This document shows, piece by piece, positions 45,009-54,982 of a DNA stretch of 64,000 bases. Below the pieces are notes generated by a model. It was not told the DNA's origin. It did no database searches and saw nothing but the letters and a program-made list of their open reading frames with translations. How positions within the stretch are numbered: the stretch's first letter is position 1; each line of letters begins with the position of its first letter. Both the position numbers and the translations under genes were made by a program. The DNA comes from Anaerolineae bacterium (GTDB lineage Bacteria > Chloroflexota > Anaerolineae > Promineifilales > Promineifilaceae), in contig JAHBVI010000017.1 of NCBI GenBank assembly GCA_019637635.1, positions 1 to 64,000 of the forward strand, written 5' to 3'.

Positions 45009-46346
45009 ATGAATTCCCCGATAGAACAGAAAACAACAACTGAGAATCGAAAGTCGTTACGGCCGTTTTTTACCTTGTGGGGTGGGCAGGCTGTTTCGTT
45101 GTTTGGCAGCCAGATGGTGCAGTTTGCCCTGATCTGGTGGCTGACGAAGGCTACCGGTTCGGCCACGATTCTGGCGGCGGCTTCGCTGGTGGGGCTGCTG
45201 CCCCAGGTATTGTTGGGGCCGTTTGCCGGGGTGCTGGTAGACCGCTGGCCGCGTCGCTGGGTGATGTTTGTGGCCGACAGCCTGGTGGCGTTGGCCTCGC
45301 TGGTGCTGGCCTATCTTTTCTGGTCGGGCGCGGTGGAAATCTGGCACGTTTTTGCCCTGTTATTTGTGCGGGCGCTGGGAGGCGCGTTCCACTGGCCGGC
45401 GATGCAGGCCAGTACACCGCTGATGGTGCCGGCCGAACAGTTGACCCGCATTCAAGGGTTGAACCAGATGTTACAAGGCGGCATGAGCATCGTGGCCGCG
45501 CCGTTGGGCGCGCTGCTGGTGAGCGTCCTGGCCATGCCCGCGCTGTTGATGATTGATGTGACGACGGCGCTGTTTGCCATTGTGCCGTTGCTGTTCATTG
45601 TCGTGCCGCAGCCGAAAAAAATAGACACGGCCGTAGCCGCTGATGGTACCCACAAAACCTCCTTTTGGACGGACATGCGCCTGGGATTTCGCTACATCCT
45701 TTCCTGGCCTGCTGTCTTGATGTTGATGGGCATGGCCATGCTCATCAATTTTCTACTGACCCCTTTGGCGGCGTTGCAACCGTTGTTGATTACGCAGCAT
45801 TTTCAGGGGGAGGCCATCCACCTGGGTGTGCTTGAGGCTGCGTTTGGCCTGGGCATTGTGGCCGGTGGTATTTTGTTAGGGGTGTGGGGTGGTTTTCAGA
45901 AGCGCGTGTATACCTCCCTGGTGGGTTTAGTGGGTCTGGGTATCGGCATTTTCTTATTAGGGTTGGCCCCGGCCACTATGTTTTGGTTGGCGGTGGGCAG
46001 CGCACTGCTGGCCGGTAGTATGATTTCCCTGACCAATGGGCCGCTCATGGCTATCCTGCAAGCAATAGTAGACCCGGCCATGCAGGGGCGGGTATTTACC
46101 TTGCTCAACAGCGCGGCGATGGCCATGTCGCCGCTAAGTTTGATTGTGGCCGGGCCGTTTGCCGATGCCTTTGGGGTGCGTACCTGGTTTATGATGGGTG
46201 GTGTGTTGACGCTGGTGGTGGCGCTGACTGGTTTTGTCAACCGGCCGTTATTGGGCATTGAAAACGGCCGTACCCCCACCGAACTCCCTGATGTGTTAGA
46301 ATCGGAAACAGCCGTTCCCCTGGTAACGGCCGTGCAACCTGAATGA
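45009..46346 (+). CDS. MFS transporter, MefA-like exporter
   Basis: 445-residue major facilitator with about 12 transmembrane helices, resembling the macrolide-efflux (MefA/BcrB-like MFS_3) group: SLFGSQMVQFALIWWLT at the first helix, PRRWVMFVADSL in the loop 2-3 region. Likely proton-driven drug or lipid exporter. It has its own strong promoter and a TGGAG ribosome site. The next gene is a paralogue, so the two may work together. Confidence 0.85.
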   Translation: MNSPIEQKTTTENRKSLRPFFTLWGGQAVSLFGSQMVQFALIWWLTKATGSATILAAASLVGLLPQVLLGPFAGVLVDRWPRRWVMFVADSLVALASLVLAYLFWSGAVEIWHVFALLFVRALGGAFHWPAMQASTPLMVPAEQLTRIQGLNQMLQGGMSIVAAPLGALLVSVLAMPALLMIDVTTALFAIVPLLFIVVPQPKKIDTAVAADGTHKTSFWTDMRLGFRYILSWPAVLMLMGMAMLINFLLTPLAALQPLLITQHFQGEAIHLGVLEAAFGLGIVAGGILLGVWGGFQKRVYTSLVGLVGLGIGIFLLGLAPATMFWLAVGSALLAGSMISLTNGPLMAILQAIVDPAMQGRVFTLLNSAAMAMSPLSLIVAGPFADAFGVRTWFMMGGVLTLVVALTGFVNRPLLGIENGRTPTELPDVLESETAVPLVTAVQPE

Positions 46347-46354
46347 AATAGATG

Positions 46355-46400
46355 ATGTCATTGGGTAATTGCGTAATTACCCAATGACCCAATTACCTAT
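46355..46400. repeat. AATTGGGT/AATTACCC-type array between the MFS genes
   Basis: TTGGGTAATTGCGTAATTACCCAA and CCCAATTACC form a short hairpin ending at the second MFS start codon. Confidence 0.75.
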
Positions 46401-47790
46401 GACTCCCCCTTCTCCCCACAAAGATGTCCGCTCCGGTATGTCCGGTTTTTCCATCGTCTGGGTTGGCCAACTGATTTCTCTGTTGGGCACCAGCATGACC
46501 AACTTTGCCCTGACCATCTGGGCTTTTCAGGAGACAGGCCGGGCCACCGACCTGGCGCTGATCGGCTTTTTCTTCCTGGCGCCGCTGCTCTTTTTCAGCC
46601 CGGTGGCCGGGGCTATTGTAGACCGCAGCAATCGCAAGATGATGATGATGCTCAGCGACCTGGCGTCCGGTCTGGTGACGATTGTCCTCATGCTGCTGTA
46701 TTACAACGACATGATGCAAATCTGGCATCTGTATATTGGTGCGGCCATCATGGGTACGTTCCAAACGTTCCAATGGCCGGCCTATTCGGCGGCCATCAGC
46801 ACCATGCTGCCCAAAGACCAGTTTGCCCGCGCCAATGCCATGATTGGCCTGGCGGAGTCCGGGTCGGGCATTCTGGCGCCGGTATTGGCCGGGGCGGTGC
46901 TGAGCCTGACCAGTCTGGGCGTGATTTTTGCCATTGACATTTTCTCCTTTGTCTTTGCCATTAGTGCGCTGCTGGTGGTAAACATTCCCCAACCCAAAGA
47001 GACCACGACGGGCAAAGAGAGCAAGGGGTCGCTGTTGTCGGAATCGGTGTTTGGTTTTCGCTATATCTGGCGACGGCCGTCGCTCCTGGGCTTGCAGCTC
47101 GTCTTCTTCTCTGCCAACTTTTTCAACAACCTGGGGTTCGCTTTGTTGGCCCCTATGGTGCTGTCACGCACCAACAGCAATGAACTCATCTTCGGTTCGG
47201 TGCAGTCCACGGCGGCGGTGGGCGGCGTGGTGGGCGGCCTGGTGATGACTACCTGGGGCGGCCCTAAACGGCTGGTCTACGGCGTGATTTTCGGTTGGGC
47301 GGCGGTGGGTCTGTTTCAGAGTGTGTATGGCATGGGGCAGGCGCTGCCGGTGTGGATGGTGGCCGGTTTTGCCATGGCGTTTGTGGGGCCGATTATCAAC
47401 GGCTCTAACCAGGCCATCTGGCAGGCCAAAGTGGAACCGGACGTGCAGGGGCGCGTCTTTTCCATCCGCCGCCTGATTGCCTGGGTCTCCTCGCCGCTGG
47501 CGCTGCTGATTGCCGGGCCGCTGGCCGATAATCTGATGGAACCGGCGATGCAGTCGGAGGGGGCGCTGGCGCAGACGTTTGGTGGGCTGGTGGGCAATAC
47601 CGCCGGTTCCGGCATGAGCCTGATCATGTTGTTCACCGGTCTGGCGATTATGCTGGTGGCAGTCATCGCCTACACCGTCCCGGTGGTGCGCCAGGCCGAA
47701 GAGCTGCTGCCTGACCATGTGCAGGTGGTGGATGAGGGGGAGGGGGTGAGCACGGCCGTAGGGGAGACAAGTGAGGCGACGGCCGTGTAG
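46399..47790 (+). CDS. MFS transporter, second MefA-like exporter
   Basis: 463-residue major facilitator of the same group as its upstream neighbour (WVGQLISLLGTSMTNFALTIWAF; loop DRSNRKMMMMLSDL). Twelve predicted helices. The frame opens at 46369, but those codons are repeat sequence, so the ATG at 46399 is preferred. Substrate unknown; possibly cotranscribed with the first MFS gene. Confidence 0.85.
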   Translation: MTPPSPHKDVRSGMSGFSIVWVGQLISLLGTSMTNFALTIWAFQETGRATDLALIGFFFLAPLLFFSPVAGAIVDRSNRKMMMMLSDLASGLVTIVLMLLYYNDMMQIWHLYIGAAIMGTFQTFQWPAYSAAISTMLPKDQFARANAMIGLAESGSGILAPVLAGAVLSLTSLGVIFAIDIFSFVFAISALLVVNIPQPKETTTGKESKGSLLSESVFGFRYIWRRPSLLGLQLVFFSANFFNNLGFALLAPMVLSRTNSNELIFGSVQSTAAVGGVVGGLVMTTWGGPKRLVYGVIFGWAAVGLFQSVYGMGQALPVWMVAGFAMAFVGPIINGSNQAIWQAKVEPDVQGRVFSIRRLIAWVSSPLALLIAGPLADNLMEPAMQSEGALAQTFGGLVGNTAGSGMSLIMLFTGLAIMLVAVIAYTVPVVRQAEELLPDHVQVVDEGEGVSTAVGETSEATAV

Positions 47791-47870
47791 ACAGATAGCT
47801 TTTCAAAAGGCAGTGGAACACGGTTTTACGGGATATGCGGATAAGCCAGGGCACGTGGCTTATTGCACCT

Positions 47871-49142
47871 TCACCATCCCATCACTTCCCGAATTTTGGG
47901 CAGCAGGGCGGCGGCGATTTTTTGTTGACCGCTGACGTTAGGGTGATAGTCGCAGCCGTAGTCGGCGGGCATGGCCAGGTTGTTGGGCACACGCAGGTAG
48001 TGGATGCGGTGGTCTTGTTGGGCGGTGTTCATGTGGACTACGGCCGTCTCCACATACCCCGCCGCATAATCCGGCAAAATCGGCCCGGCCATGGCAATGA
48101 TGGGCGCAAAGGGATACTGGCGGCGAATGTCATTGAGCAGGTCAATGTACGCCTGCACAAACACGGCCTGGGTGGGCTGCGGGTTGGTGGAAAAATCATT
48201 AGTGCCCAGGTTGATCACCACCAGATCGGCGCGCCAGCGTTGGAAATCCCACAGGGGGCGGGGTTCATTGGCCAGGGCACGGCCGTAGCGCACCGTCATG
48301 GCATCGTGGGAGATCATCTCCGGGTCATTATAGTTGCGAATGACGCCCAGGCCGGACACGGCCGTGATCATCATCTCCGCCCCCACCGCCTGCGCCGCGA
48401 CGGCCGCATAACTGCGCGCCACATTTTCCGTGGCCACGCTAAACGGGCAGGTTGGCGACTCCCCTTCCACGCCGTAGCCGGCCGTAATCGAATCCCCCAC
48501 AAACTCAATGCGCCGTTCCGGGCGCGGCGGCGGCGCTTGCAATGCGCCGCCGGGCGACAGCACAAAGCCCTGCAACGTGGCCTGCCCCACAATAGATTCC
48601 GTGCGTTTGAACAACCGGGCCGTATGCACCCCTTCGCCCAGACCTGTGGCTAACACGTAACTTTCCTGATTTTTGATCGTTTGCAGCACGGAGGTTTCCC
48701 CGTTAATGGTCACGTCATACCAGTTGCCGCCGTCGGCCAGCAGCACCGTGAGGGAATCGCCGCTAAAGGATAACTCTACGGCCGTGCCCGGCCAGTCAAA
48801 CGTGGGCGCAGCCGGGTCGGCAAAATTAAAGCGACCAATATAACTGAGGCGGGGATCATCGGCGGTGACGGTGGTTGGGAAGGGTGACGTGGCAGTGGGT
48901 GGCAGGGGTGTTGGCGACGAGGTCATCACCGGAGGTTCAGGTGTGGCGTTGGGCGTGTGGGCGAGGGGGGGCGTGGCGAGGGGGGGCACGGCCGTAGACA
49001 ACAATGCCACGACCGGTTTGGGCAGAACCGTTTCCGTGGCGGTGGCCGTGGGTGTGGCCGGCGTAGGCAATGGGTCGGCGCAGGTGGTCAACAGGGTCAT
49101 GGTCATGGTCAGGGTCACGGCCGTGAAAACCATTCGCCCCAT
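47871..49142 (-). CDS. Lipoprotein CE2-like SGNH esterase
   Basis: 423-residue lipoprotein. Signal peptide with the lipobox LLTTCAD, a long Thr/Pro-rich linker, a CE2-type N-terminal beta-sandwich and a GDSL/SGNH hydrolase: FVGDSITAGYG (Ser), NLGTNDF (Asn) and DYHPNVSGQ (Asp and His). Likely deacetylates wall or environmental polysaccharide. The ORF extends 56 codons upstream, but MGRMVFTAVTLTMTM gives the signal peptide, so I chose 49142. Divergent from the giant secreted gene. Confidence 0.83.
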   Translation of the reverse strand: MGRMVFTAVTLTMTMTLLTTCADPLPTPATPTATATETVLPKPVVALLSTAVPPLATPPLAHTPNATPEPPVMTSSPTPLPPTATSPFPTTVTADDPRLSYIGRFNFADPAAPTFDWPGTAVELSFSGDSLTVLLADGGNWYDVTINGETSVLQTIKNQESYVLATGLGEGVHTARLFKRTESIVGQATLQGFVLSPGGALQAPPPRPERRIEFVGDSITAGYGVEGESPTCPFSVATENVARSYAAVAAQAVGAEMMITAVSGLGVIRNYNDPEMISHDAMTVRYGRALANEPRPLWDFQRWRADLVVINLGTNDFSTNPQPTQAVFVQAYIDLLNDIRRQYPFAPIIAMAGPILPDYAAGYVETAVVHMNTAQQDHRIHYLRVPNNLAMPADYGCDYHPNVSGQQKIAAALLPKIREVMGW

Positions 49143-49382
49143 CAAAAGCTTCCCGGAAACACACCGCCCGTTGCCTCCCTTGCTCAAGTGGTGAGTCAGG
49201 GTCAGGTTGTTACCCTTCTCGGATTTTTTGAAAGTTTTCATCATAACCGTTATTGTACCCGCCTCTCCCGGCGTCATTGTATTTTTGCCTGAATCGGCAG
49301 AAAGTGACACAATACACCCCCTACTGTTAATTACCCACTATGGAAGATATTGGTGGAGTACACACAACCCGGAGTAAAACAA

Positions 49383-52300
49383 ATGATGAAAGCAGCCTTC
49401 AAAGTCTCTATAACCATGCTTATTTTCCTGGCCGTTGGCCTTCTGTTGACCCGACCCGGCGCCAACTCCGTTTCCGCTAACATCCCGGACACGGCCGTGC
49501 CCGCCGCACAACAGTTCAGCACCGACCAGGCCATCAGCTACGAACTCAGCTCCCCCGCCCGTGATTTGGGGCCAGACGTTGGTGGCCTCACCCTCAACCG
49601 CGAAATCAATCCCCGCCACAACCCGCTGGCCTTTGAGCCGGACATGGGCCAACGCGGCACCTGGAATCGGCAAAACGTGCCCACCGACCCGCTGATCCTC
49701 AATTCACAAAACGGCAGCCAGACGCCCGCTCTCGACTTTAGTTTTGAAGGCACCGGCAACCCCACCGGTTGTGGCAGTTGTTCCCCGCCCGATACCGTCG
49801 GTGACGTGGGCCTCAACCACTACATCCAGATGGTCAACGCCACCAAAGTGGCTGTCTTTGACAAGTCCGGTACGCCGCTTAACGCCCCCTTCAACCTGGG
49901 CAGTCTGTGGAGCAGCGGTAATTGCACTGGCAATGCCGGCGACCCCATCGTGTTGTATGATGCTCTGGCCGACCGCTGGCTTCTGAGCCAGTTCGCCAGT
50001 CCCAGCCATATGTGCATCGCCATTTCCCAAACGGCCGATCCCCTGGGCAGTTACCATCTCTACACCTTCAACGTTGGCTCCTTCCCCGACTACTTCAAAT
50101 TTGGCGTCTGGCCCGATGCCTACTACATGTCCGCCAACGAAAGCAGCTACACCGCCTACGCCTTTGACCGCGCCAAAATGCTCGTTGGCAACCCCACCGC
50201 CACCTTTCAAAAATTCACCGGCCAAAGCAACCTGCTCTTACCGGCCGATGTGGACGGCCCTACGCCTCCCCCCGCTGATGCCCCCGGCCTCTTCTACACT
50301 TTCAAAGACAATTCCTTTCACGGCGGTACGGACCGCCTGGAACTATTCGCCTTTGATGTGGATTGGGTGACGCCGGCTAACAGCACCTTCACGCTCATCA
50401 ACAACATGCCCATCGCCTCCTTCACCTATACCCCCTGCGGCTTTTTCAATTTTAACTGCCTCCGGCAGCAGGGCACAGCGCAGCGCCTGGATGCCATCGC
50501 CGAATGGCCTATGTTCCGCTTCCCCTATCGCAACTTTGGCACACACCAGGCCCTTGTGGGCAATTTCACCATTGGCGGCGGCACAGGTAATGTGGGCGCG
50601 GCCATCCGCTGGTTTGAATTGCGCAATACCGGCAGCGGTTGGTCACTTTACCAGGAAGGCACCCAGGACCCCGGCGACGGGCATGACCGCGCTGTGGGCA
50701 GCATCGCCATGGATGAAAGCGGAAATATCGCCCTGGGTTACACCGTGACGAGCAATACCATGTTCCCCGCTATTCGGTATGCCACTCGTCTGGCATCTGA
50801 TCCCTTGGGCACCTTGCAGGCCGAAGCCGTCCTCATCAATGGCGGCGGCGCCCAAACCGGCTCCAATCGTTGGGGTGACTACAGCGCCATGGGGATTGAT
50901 CCGGCCAACGACTGTTCTTTCTGGTATACCAATGAGTATTACCCGACCTCCGGCAGTACCACCTGGAAAACAAGAGTCGGTGTCTTTACCATTCCCGAAT
51001 GTGGCGTAACCGATTTCACCATCGCCGCCGAACCTGCCAGCCAACAAATCTGCATTCCTGACGATGCCGTCTACGTCGTTGATGTGAGTTCGGCCGTTGG
51101 CTACACTGAAATCGTTAACCTGAGCGCCAGCGGTTCACCCGGTGGTGCTACAGCGGAGTTCAGTGTTAATAACCAGCCCGTTCCTTACACCAGCACCCTC
51201 ACCATCGGCAACACCGGCGCGGCCACACCGGGCGACTACAACATAGATATTGTGGGGATGGGGCCAACCAGTACCCATACAATTACCGTCCAACTGAATC
51301 TCTGCGCGCCAGAGATAGCCGTTGAACCCGGCAGCGCCAGCAGTACACAGCAGACAAACACCGTCGTGACCCATACGCTCACCATCAGCAATACAGGCAC
51401 GGGTACATTGGACTGGAGTATCAACGAATATCCGCCTTCTACCTTCATGGACAATTTAACCATGCAGCCATACCAGGAAGAGACGGAAGGCGCAGAAAAC
51501 CTGACCCCCCGTATGCAGGCATTTTTGCGAGACAAAGAGCCACCACAGAACCTACAGCCAATGGGTTTCACCGCCTGTGTGGGTGGTATGGCCGGGCCTT
51601 ATCCCTGTGAAAATGTGGATTTGTTGGCTTTCCTGCCGCTGGCCAGCATTGGCGGCGGCAATGGCAATGACAGTTGGGGTTGGACGGGCTGCGGCGGCCG
51701 CGAATTTGCCATGATGGGACGCACCAGCGGTACGGCTTTTGTCGAAATCACCGATCCGGTCAATCCCATCTACCTGGGTAATCTGCCCACGCACACCAGC
51801 AACTCTACCTGGCGCGACATTAAAACCTACAACGATTATGCCTTCATCGTCAGCGAAGCCAGCGGCCATGGTATGCAGGTGTTCGACTTGACCCAACTAT
51901 GCAACATCCCCAGCCCTCCTGTCACCTTCTCCAATTCAGCCCATTACAATGGTTTTGGCAATGCGCATAACATTGTGATCAACGAGGACAGCGGCTATGC
52001 CTATGGGGTGGGTACGAGTACCTGTAGTGGGGGCTTGCACATGGTGAACATCCAAAACCCGCTCAGCCCCACCAACGCTGGCTGCTTCAGCAGTGATGGG
52101 TACACTCACGATGCTCAATGTGTCATTTACAATGGCCCCGATACCGAACATCAGGGTAAAGAAATCTGCTTCAATTCCAATGAAGATACACTGACCATTG
52201 TGGATGTCACGAATAAGGCAGCGCCGCTACAGCTTTCCCGTACCGGTTATGCCGGCAGCGGCTACACACACCAGGGTTGGCTGACGGAAGACCAGGTGCA

Positions 52301-53510
52301 TTTCTTGATAGATGATGAATTGGATGAAATGAACTTCGGGCACAATACGCGCACCTATGTTTGGAACGTGTCCAATATAGACAGCCCGGTATTGCTTGGG
52401 CACTACACATCTCCGGTTGCCGCTATTGACCATAACCAATATGTGCGCGGGGATTACGTTTTTCAGGCTAATTATCGCGCCGGTTTGCGTATCCTGGATA
52501 TTTCCGATGTCGCCAATGCCAATTTGCTTCAAGAAGGGTATTTCGATATATACCCCAGCAGCAACACCGCCAGCTTTAACGGGGCCTGGAGTACCTATCC
52601 TTACTTTGCCAGTGGGGTAGTTATCATCAGTGGTATTGAACAAGGGCTGTTTATCGTCCAGCCTACATCGCTGCCAGACCCGAACCCCGCACCTTGTGAC
52701 GTACCGGCGGACATTCCCTGGCTGTCTGTGTCTCCGGCAAGTGGCGCGACGGCTGAGGGTGACAGCACGGCCGTGACTGTTATCTATGATTCGACCGGAT
52801 TGACGCCGGGGGAATACACCGCTTCGCTGTGCATTGGCAGTAATGCCCTGACCACGCCGGAACTGTTTGTGCCCGTGAGCCTGATCGTAGCGCCGCCGCC
52901 GGAGATTTGGATTACATCGCCGCTGAGTGGGACGGTGCTCACGGCCGTGAACGGCGCCAGCATCACCACCACCATCACCATCACCACCCCCAACTTCACC
53001 GTACCCGATGACGGGCACTGGCATTTGTGGTTGGATGGCGTGGATACGGGGCCGGTCTACGACTACACCCAATCAGTCACGCTGACAGTGGGCACACACG
53101 TCATCAGCGCCCAACTGCAATACCCGGATCATACACCGGTTGGCCCGGTGGATACCATCCAGGTAGAAGTGGTTGGCGCCGACATCCTCGTCCTCTCCCC
53201 GGCCGATGGTACGGTCTTTACGGCCACCAACGGCGTGAATATCACCACGACCATTGTGGTCACGACGCCCAACTTCACCATTCCCGATGATGGTCACTGG
53301 CATTTGTGGCTGGATGGCGTGGATACCGGGCCGGTGTTTGGTGACACTACCACGATCACGTTGACGGTGGGTACACATGTGATTACGGCGCAATTGCAGG
53401 CGCCGGATCACACACCGCTTGGCCCGGTGGATACCATTACCGTTACGGTAGTGAACGGGCAAGAGCCGATGTTCACCGTTTACCTGCCCATTATCCTGCG
53501 CAACGAGTAA
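49383..53510 (+). CDS. Giant secreted protein with choice-of-anchor-B propeller and VYLP tail
   Basis: 1375 residues. Signal peptide (MLIFLAVGLLL region), N-terminal beta-propeller-like half up to about 560, an immunoglobulin-like stretch, a choice-of-anchor-B type LVIVD region about 710-1060, a BACON-like Ig domain, then two near-identical 85-residue repeats (each with DDGHWHLWLDGVDTGPV). It ends in FTVYLPIILRNE, like the tail of the protein at 13202. Likely surface or released adhesion/binding protein. From about 49500 to 52760 no ACGGCCGT octamer is found, an unusually long gap for this window. Confidence 0.8.
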   Translation: MMKAAFKVSITMLIFLAVGLLLTRPGANSVSANIPDTAVPAAQQFSTDQAISYELSSPARDLGPDVGGLTLNREINPRHNPLAFEPDMGQRGTWNRQNVPTDPLILNSQNGSQTPALDFSFEGTGNPTGCGSCSPPDTVGDVGLNHYIQMVNATKVAVFDKSGTPLNAPFNLGSLWSSGNCTGNAGDPIVLYDALADRWLLSQFASPSHMCIAISQTADPLGSYHLYTFNVGSFPDYFKFGVWPDAYYMSANESSYTAYAFDRAKMLVGNPTATFQKFTGQSNLLLPADVDGPTPPPADAPGLFYTFKDNSFHGGTDRLELFAFDVDWVTPANSTFTLINNMPIASFTYTPCGFFNFNCLRQQGTAQRLDAIAEWPMFRFPYRNFGTHQALVGNFTIGGGTGNVGAAIRWFELRNTGSGWSLYQEGTQDPGDGHDRAVGSIAMDESGNIALGYTVTSNTMFPAIRYATRLASDPLGTLQAEAVLINGGGAQTGSNRWGDYSAMGIDPANDCSFWYTNEYYPTSGSTTWKTRVGVFTIPECGVTDFTIAAEPASQQICIPDDAVYVVDVSSAVGYTEIVNLSASGSPGGATAEFSVNNQPVPYTSTLTIGNTGAATPGDYNIDIVGMGPTSTHTITVQLNLCAPEIAVEPGSASSTQQTNTVVTHTLTISNTGTGTLDWSINEYPPSTFMDNLTMQPYQEETEGAENLTPRMQAFLRDKEPPQNLQPMGFTACVGGMAGPYPCENVDLLAFLPLASIGGGNGNDSWGWTGCGGREFAMMGRTSGTAFVEITDPVNPIYLGNLPTHTSNSTWRDIKTYNDYAFIVSEASGHGMQVFDLTQLCNIPSPPVTFSNSAHYNGFGNAHNIVINEDSGYAYGVGTSTCSGGLHMVNIQNPLSPTNAGCFSSDGYTHDAQCVIYNGPDTEHQGKEICFNSNEDTLTIVDVTNKAAPLQLSRTGYAGSGYTHQGWLTEDQVHFLIDDELDEMNFGHNTRTYVWNVSNIDSPVLLGHYTSPVAAIDHNQYVRGDYVFQANYRAGLRILDISDVANANLLQEGYFDIYPSSNTASFNGAWSTYPYFASGVVIISGIEQGLFIVQPTSLPDPNPAPCDVPADIPWLSVSPASGATAEGDSTAVTVIYDSTGLTPGEYTASLCIGSNALTTPELFVPVSLIVAPPPEIWITSPLSGTVLTAVNGASITTTITITTPNFTVPDDGHWHLWLDGVDTGPVYDYTQSVTLTVGTHVISAQLQYPDHTPVGPVDTIQVEVVGADILVLSPADGTVFTATNGVNITTTIVVTTPNFTIPDDGHWHLWLDGVDTGPVFGDTTTITLTVGTHVITAQLQAPDHTPLGPVDTITVTVVNGQEPMFTVYLPIILRNE

Positions 53511-53519
53511 TCCATTTTC

Positions 53520-53552
53520 AGACCCGAAGGGTTTGCCAAACCCTTCGGGTCT
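53520..53552. repeat. Perfect 15-bp hairpin AGACCCGAAGGGTTT
   Basis: Arms 53520-53534 and 53538-53552, 3-base loop, 10 bases after the giant gene's stop. Same design as 6929-6962; terminator-like but without a T tract. Confidence 0.7.
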
Positions 53553-53566
53553 GGGGCAAGGTACGG

Positions 53567-53596
53567 AGAGGCGACCCGAACCGGTCGCCTCTTTTA
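53567..53596 (+). terminator. Rho-independent terminator after the giant secreted gene
   Basis: Stem AGAGGCGACC / GGTCGCCTCT with a 6-base loop followed by TTTTA. Confidence 0.75.
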
Positions 53597-53607
53597 TTTC
53601 CCGAAAA

Positions 53608-53636
53608 TTGGGGAAGCGCGCGCGATGTGGTACAAT
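53608..53636 (+). promoter_or_regulatory. Candidate promoter of the glycosylglycerate operon
   Basis: TTGGGG and TACAAT are 17 bases apart, about 100 bases before the first glycosyltransferase gene. Confidence 0.45.
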
Positions 53637-53734
53637 CTACCGGTAAGGGGTTGAACCTCCTCTGCACATAATAACCACAGCATCGTCACTCACACCGCCG
53701 CCATTCCAGGTCAGCCACCGGCTGAAAAGAGCCA

Positions 53735-54982
53735 ATGAATTTCAAACGACAGCCAAAGACAATTGGAATTCTCCACTATACCGCGCCGCCTGTGGTGGGC
53801 GGCGTGGAGAGCGTTATTGCCCATCACGCCCGCCTGTTGGCCGCTGCCGGTTATCCGGTGCGGCTATTGGCCGGGCGGGGCGGCGAACCAGACGGCCGTA
53901 TCCCGTTTGTGCATTTGCCGTTAGCAGATTCGCTGCACCCGGCGGTGTTGGCGGCCAAGGCAGAGCTTGACCAGGGGAAAATCCCGGCCGATTTTGAGTC
54001 GTTGGTGGGGCAGGTGGCCGGGGAATTGACCACGGCCGTTGCCCACACCAACATCCTCATCGCCCACAACGTCTGCTCCCTGCACAAAAATCTGGCGCTG
54101 ACGGCGGCCTTGCAGCAGGTGTGCGCCCGGCCCGGCGCGCCGCGCCTCATTCTGTGGCACCACGACCTGGCCTGGACGACGCCCCGTTACCAGGCGGAAC
54201 TGCATCCCGGTTGGCCCTGGGATTTGCTGCGCCATCCCTGGCCCGATGTGCCCGTGACGCATGTGGTCGTCTCCGAACTGCGCCGCCGTGAACTGGCCGA
54301 TCTGCTGGCTTTGCCACCGGCAGCCATTCAGGTGATACCGTCCGGGTTGGATAGTGATGAATTTTTACGGCTGGCAAAGGATACGGCCGTGTTGCTAGAC
54401 CAACTACCCTGGCGACAGGCCGGCCCACGCCTGCTGCTGCCGGTGCGCATCACCCCGCGCAAAAACATCGAACTGGCCCTACGCACCGTTGCCGCCCTGC
54501 GCCAGACCATGCCCCAGGCCGTCCTGCTGGTGACCGGGCCGCCCGGCCCCCATAATCCGGCCAACCGGCGCTATTTTGCCGAACTGCGCCAGTTGCGCGC
54601 CGACCTGGGCCTGGCCGACCATGTGCATTTTCTGGCCGAGATTACCGATGAGTATGTGCCTGATGAAGTGATTGCCGACCTGTACCGCCTGGCCGATGCC
54701 CTCTTTTTCCCCAGCCGCGAAGAGGGCTTTGGCATTCCCATACTGGAGGCGGGGTTGCTTGGGTTGCCCATCTTTTGCGCCGACATTCCACCACTGCGCG
54801 AAATTGCCGGGCCATACGCCACTTACTTTTCGCCGGACTGCGATCCGGCTGATCTGGCGGCACTGATGAGCGATTATCTGGTGAGCAGCGCCACCACCCA
54901 GCTTCGCCAGCGGGTGCGCCGCTTATATACCTGGCGCGGCATTTTCGCCGAAAAAATCGCGCCCCTGTTGGAGGGAATATGA
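53735..54982 (+). CDS. GT4-family glycosyltransferase
   Basis: 415-residue GT-B glycosyltransferase of family 4. The N-terminal GGVESVIAHHARLLAA and the C-terminal EEGFGIPILEAGLLGLP (Ex7E nucleotide-sugar motif) are clear. It ends overlapping gpgS (ATGA), so the two are coupled. It probably adds a sugar to a glucosylglycerate-type product; acceptor and donor are not certain. Confidence 0.85.
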   Translation: MNFKRQPKTIGILHYTAPPVVGGVESVIAHHARLLAAAGYPVRLLAGRGGEPDGRIPFVHLPLADSLHPAVLAAKAELDQGKIPADFESLVGQVAGELTTAVAHTNILIAHNVCSLHKNLALTAALQQVCARPGAPRLILWHHDLAWTTPRYQAELHPGWPWDLLRHPWPDVPVTHVVVSELRRRELADLLALPPAAIQVIPSGLDSDEFLRLAKDTAVLLDQLPWRQAGPRLLLPVRITPRKNIELALRTVAALRQTMPQAVLLVTGPPGPHNPANRRYFAELRQLRADLGLADHVHFLAEITDEYVPDEVIADLYRLADALFFPSREEGFGIPILEAGLLGLPIFCADIPPLREIAGPYATYFSPDCDPADLAALMSDYLVSSATTQLRQRVRRLYTWRGIFAEKIAPLLEGI

